9,627 nt of DNA from Coriobacteriia bacterium (lineage in GTDB: Bacteria > Actinomycetota > Coriobacteriia > Coriobacteriales > UBA8131), in assembly GCA_009781525.1 (NCBI GenBank), contig WQXZ01000058.1:1-9627 (forward strand), given 5' to 3'. Both the position numbers and the translations under genes were made by a program. Shown in pieces: positions 6,874 through 9,627 of the stretch; within the stretch, counting starts at the first letter, position 1, and each line of letters opens with the position of its first letter. Under the pieces are notes generated by a model. The model saw only the letters and a list, made by a program, of their open reading frames with translations, was not told the DNA's origin and searched no databases.

Positions 6874-7707
6874 ATGGACGTATCGGCTGACCTGCATATC
6901 CATTCGACGGTATCCGATGGGTCCGACAGCTTTTGGCAGGTGCTGAAGCTGGCAGTTTCACATGAACTGACTCATATTGCATTTACTAACCACGATACTG
7001 TATCAGGCCTCAACCAGGCTATCAGGATGGGGGAAAGCCTGGGTATCTCTGTGATCGGCGGGGTTGAGATAAGTGCCTGGGATCGAGAGCTGAACAGCAA
7101 GGTACATATCCTGGGATTGGGGCTGGCCAGTGAAAACGCCCCATATATTAAGGCTTTGTGCGATCCGTTGCTTGAGCGGCGCTATGTTAATACCAGGTGG
7201 CAGTATGAGCAGCTACTGCAGAATTGGGTGCTACTTGATCATCAGGTTGTTGAGTACTACGACCAGATCTCGACATGCCTTTATAAGCAACACCTGATGG
7301 CAGCCATTACCGATGAGCCATTTACCAGTTCACTCTATACAGATATCTACCAGACATTATTCAAGCGAGGCGGCATTTGCGATCGAGAGATCAGCTATGT
7401 TGACGCTCGAGATGCTGTACGCGCTATCAAACTTGATGGCGGACTAGCTGTTCTGGCGCATCCTGGTCAACAGCAGAACTATGCAGTCGTCCAGCGCCTG
7501 CACGATTGCGGTCTTGATGGTATAGAAAAGTACCATCCAGACCATACAGAAAGTGATTGGCGAATAATAGACCGGCTGACTACTGACTATGGTTTGTTTC
7601 AAACCGGTGGATCAGATTACCATGGTGCATTTGACTCTCCAGCCGCGCCTGGAGTGCAAAGAATCGACTCTATACCTGCAGCTTTGCGAGAGAAACTGCA
7701 TTGCTAA
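6874..7707 (+). CDS. phnPP: PHP-domain cyclic phosphate dihydrolase (PhnPP-type)
   Basis: This is a 277-residue PHP-family metal-dependent phosphoesterase. Metal-binding motifs are complete: D6-L-H8-I-H10 with D15, N39-H40-D41, GGVE65, V-H78, H140, A-H196-PG and GSD248-Y-H250. Closing a C-P lyase operon that has no phnP or phnN nearby, it matches PhnPP, the cyclic phosphate dihydrolase known from Eggerthella lenta with an orthologue in Clostridium difficile. That enzyme hydrolyses 5-phosphoribosyl 1,2-cyclic phosphate at C1 to ribose 2,5-bisphosphate and then to ribose 5-phosphate plus phosphate. The PHP fold is directly supported by the motifs. The exact substrate is inferred from context, and a generic PHP phosphoesterase such as a nucleotide phosphatase is the alternative. 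GGAG (6865-6868) lies 5 bases before the ATG. No insertion of the kind seen in neighbouring genes is apparent. Confidence 0.85.
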   Translation: MDVSADLHIHSTVSDGSDSFWQVLKLAVSHELTHIAFTNHDTVSGLNQAIRMGESLGISVIGGVEISAWDRELNSKVHILGLGLASENAPYIKALCDPLLERRYVNTRWQYEQLLQNWVLLDHQVVEYYDQISTCLYKQHLMAAITDEPFTSSLYTDIYQTLFKRGGICDREISYVDARDAVRAIKLDGGLAVLAHPGQQQNYAVVQRLHDCGLDGIEKYHPDHTESDWRIIDRLTTDYGLFQTGGSDYHGAFDSPAAPGVQRIDSIPAALREKLHC

Positions 7708-7837
7708 CGCGCCGAAAGCAGTAATCATGCTTGAAAAGTTCCTGCAGCGCTGTAGTCACCTTGATTTCCGAAAAGCTCCCCGCCGTACGTGGTGCGGTTT
7801 TATGTGAAACCTGGGAATCCATCTAGCGCACATCCAG

Positions 7838-7876
7838 CGCTCCACCGCTCCTGCGCTCCCACCACCGGGACGCTCC
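7838..7876. repeat. Four CGCTCC hexamers, three with 8-base period
   Basis: CGCTCC occurs at 7838-7843, 7846-7851 and 7854-7859, exactly 8 bases apart, and again at 7871-7876. The surrounding stretch is strongly C-rich on the + strand. No function can be assigned. Confidence 0.6.
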
Positions 7877-7904
7877 CAAAGACCTGCATTGCCAAACCAG
7901 ATAC

Positions 7905-8057
7905 AGTTGGTGGCGAAAAATCGCCTTCGTCGGTGTCATGGATGAGAGAAATTCTGCGTTATCACAGGTTATGTTAAGTAAAAGCTCGGTTTTCGCTTGG
8001 ATTTCGTAGCTTCGAGTAACTCTGGACACCGACGAAGGCGATTTTTTGCCACCAACT
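7905..8057. repeat. 33-base near-perfect inverted repeat spanning 153 bases (bidirectional terminator or MITE-like)
   Basis: The left arm (7905-7937) starts AGTTGGTGGC and ends CGTCGGTGTC. The right arm (8025-8057) is its reverse complement with a single difference: G7915 faces T8047, which is a G-U pair in + strand RNA. The arms enclose 87 bases. Each arm contains an A/T run (A5 in the left at 7916-7920, T6 in the right at 8042-8047). A transcript from either side would therefore form a GC-containing stem (GACACCGACGAAGGCGA) followed by U residues, as in a bidirectional terminator. The loop is far longer than in ordinary terminators, however. The arms look like terminal inverted repeats, and TTGCCAA (7889-7895) with TTGGCAA (8067-8073) adds an outer pair. 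I see no clear target-site duplication. The structure is certain; its role is inferred. Confidence 0.85.
8025..8050 (+). terminator. Possible terminator of the phn operon (and, in mirror image, of the UvrC-like gene)
   Basis: The right arm of the inverted repeat ends in GGCGATTTTTTGCC on the + strand, giving the only T run of six downstream of phnPP before the opposing gene. The 5' side of its stem lies 87 bases away in the left arm, so an intrinsic terminator would depend on a long-range stem. The left arm gives the equivalent T5 on the - strand. No compact GC stem plus T-run was found closer to either stop codon. Confidence 0.4.
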
Positions 8058-8103
8058 CCACTCTGATTGGCAACGGGTGGGATTGAGGAGGTTTTACCAA
8101 GTG

Positions 8104-8123
8104 GGCTTAACCAGGCTTAACCA
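8104..8123. repeat. 10-base perfect tandem duplication GGCTTAACCA
   Basis: GGCTTAACCA is repeated directly at 8104-8113 and 8114-8123, and the following GG starts the unit again. It is non-coding as far as I can see. Confidence 0.8.
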
Positions 8124-8128
8124 GGTTT

Positions 8129-8175
8129 GTTGGTTGCCAACGTTCGAAGACTGGGTCTTGCAGCTGAGCTAGCTG
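8129..8175. other. Three consecutive small perfect stem-loops
   Basis: GTTGG-TTG-CCAAC (8129-8141), AAGAC-TGG-GTCTT (8147-8159) and CAGCT-GAGCT-AGCTG (8161-8175) are three 5-base-pair stems with 3-, 3- and 5-base loops, lying almost end to end. They are 60-110 bases beyond the stop codon of the UvrC-like gene and could belong to its 3' untranslated region or to a small RNA. No U-run follows on either strand. Confidence 0.45.
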
Positions 8176-8237
8176 TCGAATGAAATGAGAAACGAAGAAG
8201 CCACAGCTGGTCTGGAGCAAACGGAGCAAAACCAGCC

Positions 8238-9506
8238 TCATAGGTTCTCAGCAAAGCCGAGAATAACTTGCTCGATCAATTCTCTGGTGTCCCGGGCGTG
8301 GTGCAGCATGACGAATTGCTTTTGAGCGGCAATCTCAAGCAAGGCTCCAGAAAGCCACTCGGTTTCGTCAGCCAATTCGGGAGCAAGGCCTTGGTCACCA
8401 TACTGGCTGACAAGCGTAACCAGATTTTCGATGTCAGCGTCGTAGTCGGCTGATATGGCGAAAAAGTCATAACGGAATCGCACAATCTGATTCGAAACAT
8501 AGAAAACCGAAAAGCTACGCTCACGATACGGGCGAACCAGCACCAGAAAAGCACCAAACTCAGGAAAATGGTAGCGCCTTCGGGCTTTTTGTGACAACCA
8601 GACCAGCTGGTCAGACTTCTGTTTGAGCTCCGCAGCTTTTTCAAAGTCGAGTGCTTCTGCTGCGAGTGCAATGTCGTCTTGCATCTTAGCGAAGCGAGGG
8701 TTTATCCCCATAAGCCAGGTATGGAGGAGGCTGTTTTTTTCAGCTGGGAGGGCGGCTGGTGACAGGCTGCCAGCTGGGGGCTCACCATCTGACAGGCTGC
8801 CAGCTGGGATGGCATCCGGTGAGTCTCGCAAAGCTTCGGGGTCTATGGCGCTTTCGAAGAAATGGATCAGTTGCCTGACCTGCGCCTGGTACTGGGCGGG
8901 GTCGGCTTGACCGCTGCAGGGAGCCATGCAGCCGTCAAGCAGCCGATAGATGCAGGAGCTTTTGGCGACTGCGAAGCTTGACTGTTCGCACTGGGGTAGT
9001 CCCCAGAAGCGGCAGATCACGCTTAAGGAGCCTTTGATGTCGTCGGTGCTGGCGAAGCAGTCGAAGTATCGAGCGCCGTCGTCGCGTGGCTCGGCGCTTG
9101 CGGTCAGGGTTGGGTAGGGTGCGTCGGCGGAGATGCGCAGATAGGGACGTGTACGATCGGACTTGAGTTGTGAGTTGTACCATGGCTTGTGATGCTTTAT
9201 CAGCTTGTATTCGAGCAGCAGGGCGTCAAGTTCACTCTCGGTGTGGTGGTAGGTGATGCTGGCGATGCGGGAGACCATTTCTGCCAGGCGTTCATCTTGG
9301 CGGGCGTTGGCGGTGAAGTACGACCGAACGCGGTTTTTCAGGTTTTTCGCCTTGCCAACATAAAGGGTGTTGCCGTGTTTATCCGCAAACACATAGCAGC
9401 CAGCCACATTGGGAGCAGCGGTCAGCTGCTCGCTGACCTGGGTGTCTGGCGCTGTGGCTGGTGGTGCTATCCACGGCTGCTCGCGTTTGCGCCGAGGGTT
9501 AGACAT
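8238..9506 (-). CDS. UvrC-like GIY-YIG nuclease lacking the C-terminal endonuclease half
   Basis: This 422-residue protein corresponds to the N-terminal half of UvrC, the nucleotide-excision-repair nuclease that makes the 3' incision. The GIY-YIG domain (about 30-115) shows GCYVF, LYVGKAKNLKNRVRSYF and the catalytic glutamate in LLLEYKLIK (E99), with N111 following. C173, C185, C193 and C197 have exactly the 12-8-4 spacing of the four UvrC iron-sulfur cluster cysteines, and CMAPC matches the usual CxAPC. A UVR (UvrB-interacting) motif lies at about 275-305 (ALDFEKAAELKQKSDQL). The protein ends where the RNase H-like 5' nuclease domain would begin, and the helix-hairpin-helix part is also missing. 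Full UvrC is 600 or more residues. It resembles Cho in this respect but keeps the UVR motif. A 10-residue PAGSLS repeat lies at 234-254. The ATG at 9506 is chosen over a TTG at 9521 because GAGG lies 9 bases before the ATG. Confidence 0.85.
   Translation of the reverse strand: MSNPRRKREQPWIAPPATAPDTQVSEQLTAAPNVAGCYVFADKHGNTLYVGKAKNLKNRVRSYFTANARQDERLAEMVSRIASITYHHTESELDALLLEYKLIKHHKPWYNSQLKSDRTRPYLRISADAPYPTLTASAEPRDDGARYFDCFASTDDIKGSLSVICRFWGLPQCEQSSFAVAKSSCIYRLLDGCMAPCSGQADPAQYQAQVRQLIHFFESAIDPEALRDSPDAIPAGSLSDGEPPAGSLSPAALPAEKNSLLHTWLMGINPRFAKMQDDIALAAEALDFEKAAELKQKSDQLVWLSQKARRRYHFPEFGAFLVLVRPYRERSFSVFYVSNQIVRFRYDFFAISADYDADIENLVTLVSQYGDQGLAPELADETEWLSGALLEIAAQKQFVMLHHARDTRELIEQVILGFAENL
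8741..8830 (-). repeat. 30-base in-frame tandem repeat in the UvrC-like gene
   Basis: Three 30-base units begin with CAGCTGGG on the + strand at 8741, 8771 and 8801. The 18-base GACAGGCTGCCAGCTGGG is perfect at 8761-8778 and 8791-8808. On the coding (-) strand this gives a 10-residue unit: PAGSLSDGEP, PAGSLSPAAL, then PAEK. It lies between the cysteine cluster region and the UVR motif, a position that is a linker in UvrC. Confidence 0.9.
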
Positions 9507-9515
9507 AGCAGCTCG

Positions 9516-9519
9516 CCTC
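9516..9519 (-). promoter_or_regulatory. Ribosome binding site of the UvrC-like gene
   Basis: On the - strand GAGG occupies 9519-9516, 9 bases before ATG 9506. It overlaps the in-frame TTG codon (9521-9519), which makes that TTG an unlikely start. The rest of the leader up to the window end (9522-9627) shows a TATGAT-like -10 candidate at 9610-9605, but its -35 would fall outside the window, so I do not call a promoter. Confidence 0.5.
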
Positions 9520-9627
9520 AATGTTATGTGAGCGCAGGGTCATATTTATCGCTATCAATCCTCTGTTCGCTCGGCAGCGTTCGTAGCGCCGCAATTCTGC
9601 AACTATCATACACTTGATAACGGCTGG

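Larger units (their letters stand above)
7708..8237. other. Convergent intergenic region without a convincing gene
   Basis: About 530 bases separate the stop codons of phnPP (+) and the UvrC-like gene (-). Short open frames here (for example 7789-7977 +) have no ribosome binding site or family features, and one runs into the inverted repeat. The region contains, in order, CGCTCC repeats (7838-7876), a long inverted repeat (7905-8057), a 10-base tandem repeat (8104-8123), three adjacent small hairpins (8129-8175) and a weak 6-base-stem hairpin (8206-8236). Nothing recognisable is seen in 7708-7837. Tail-to-tail gene orientation means promoters are not expected here, while terminators are. Confidence 0.7.

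Noticed and set aside
7790..7800. Terminator candidate after phnPP (CCGC...GCGG followed by TTTT)
   Set aside because: The stem is only 4 base pairs with a long loop, too weak to call.
7789..7977. 62-codon open frame on the + strand in the intergenic region
   Set aside because: No ribosome binding site, no recognisable protein features, C-rich low-complexity start, and it runs into the inverted repeat; most likely non-coding.
7905..8057. CRISPR array or transposase-bearing insertion sequence
   Set aside because: The repeat is inverted and present once as a pair, with no direct repeat-spacer periodicity and no coding sequence between the arms.
8140..8185. tRNA-like fragment on the - strand (TAGCTCAG and TTCGAA both present)
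   Set aside because: The two motifs are only about 15 bases apart, far too close for the D-arm and T-arm of a tRNA, and no acceptor stem or CCA fits around them.
9553..9610. Promoter for the UvrC-like gene (TATGAT-like and TTGATA-like hexamers on the - strand)
   Set aside because: No pair with acceptable spacing lies inside the window; the partner of the better -10 would be beyond the window end.

Overview
The window carries most of a carbon-phosphorus (C-P) lyase operon for phosphonate breakdown on the + strand (positions 2-7707). A roughly 530-base intergenic region follows, and then a single convergent gene on the - strand for a UvrC-like GIY-YIG nuclease (8238-9506). I see no rRNA, tRNA, transposase or CRISPR array. 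By eye base composition is near half GC, and most operon genes overlap by a few bases. The organism is probably a Gram-positive anaerobe: the last operon gene belongs to a PHP-domain family (PhnPP) characterised with orthologues in Eggerthella lenta (Coriobacteriia) and Clostridium difficile. A coriobacterium-like host is my best guess, at low confidence, because no phylogenetic marker is present.

Layout of the operon: phnE (3' end only; phosphonate ABC permease), phnG, phnH, phnI, phnJ, phnK, phnM, phnL, phnPP. The junctions are 12 bases (E-G), overlaps of 8, 1, 4 and 4 bases (G-H, H-I, I-J, J-K), 21 bases (K-M), a 4-base overlap (M-L) and 41 bases (L-PP). This points to one translationally coupled transcript whose promoter lies upstream of the window. 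From the known E. coli pathway, PhnI with PhnG, PhnH and PhnL forms a ribose 5-triphosphate phosphonate. PhnM removes pyrophosphate, and the radical SAM enzyme PhnJ breaks the C-P bond, giving a hydrocarbon and 5-phosphoribosyl 1,2-cyclic phosphate. PhnPP would then hydrolyse that cyclic phosphate to ribose 5-phosphate and phosphate, replacing the PhnP/PhnN route. phnF, phnN, phnO and phnP are not in the window, and phnM precedes phnL, the reverse of E. coli.

The catalytic residues look intact throughout: the four PhnJ cysteines and the glycyl-radical glycine, the PhnI HLKLPH motif, both sets of ABC ATPase motifs, and the PhnM and PHP metal motifs. The unusual feature is a recurring pattern of in-frame insertions and short tandem repeats in unrelated genes: phnG, phnI (two places), the start of phnK, phnM and the UvrC-like gene. 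They sit in loops, linkers or termini and leave catalytic motifs intact.

The intergenic region (7708-8237) has no convincing gene. It holds a 33-base, almost perfect inverted repeat separated by 87 bases and flanked by A/T runs. This could be a bidirectional terminator or a MITE-like element between the convergent genes. It also holds a small cluster of three consecutive short hairpins and some short direct repeats.
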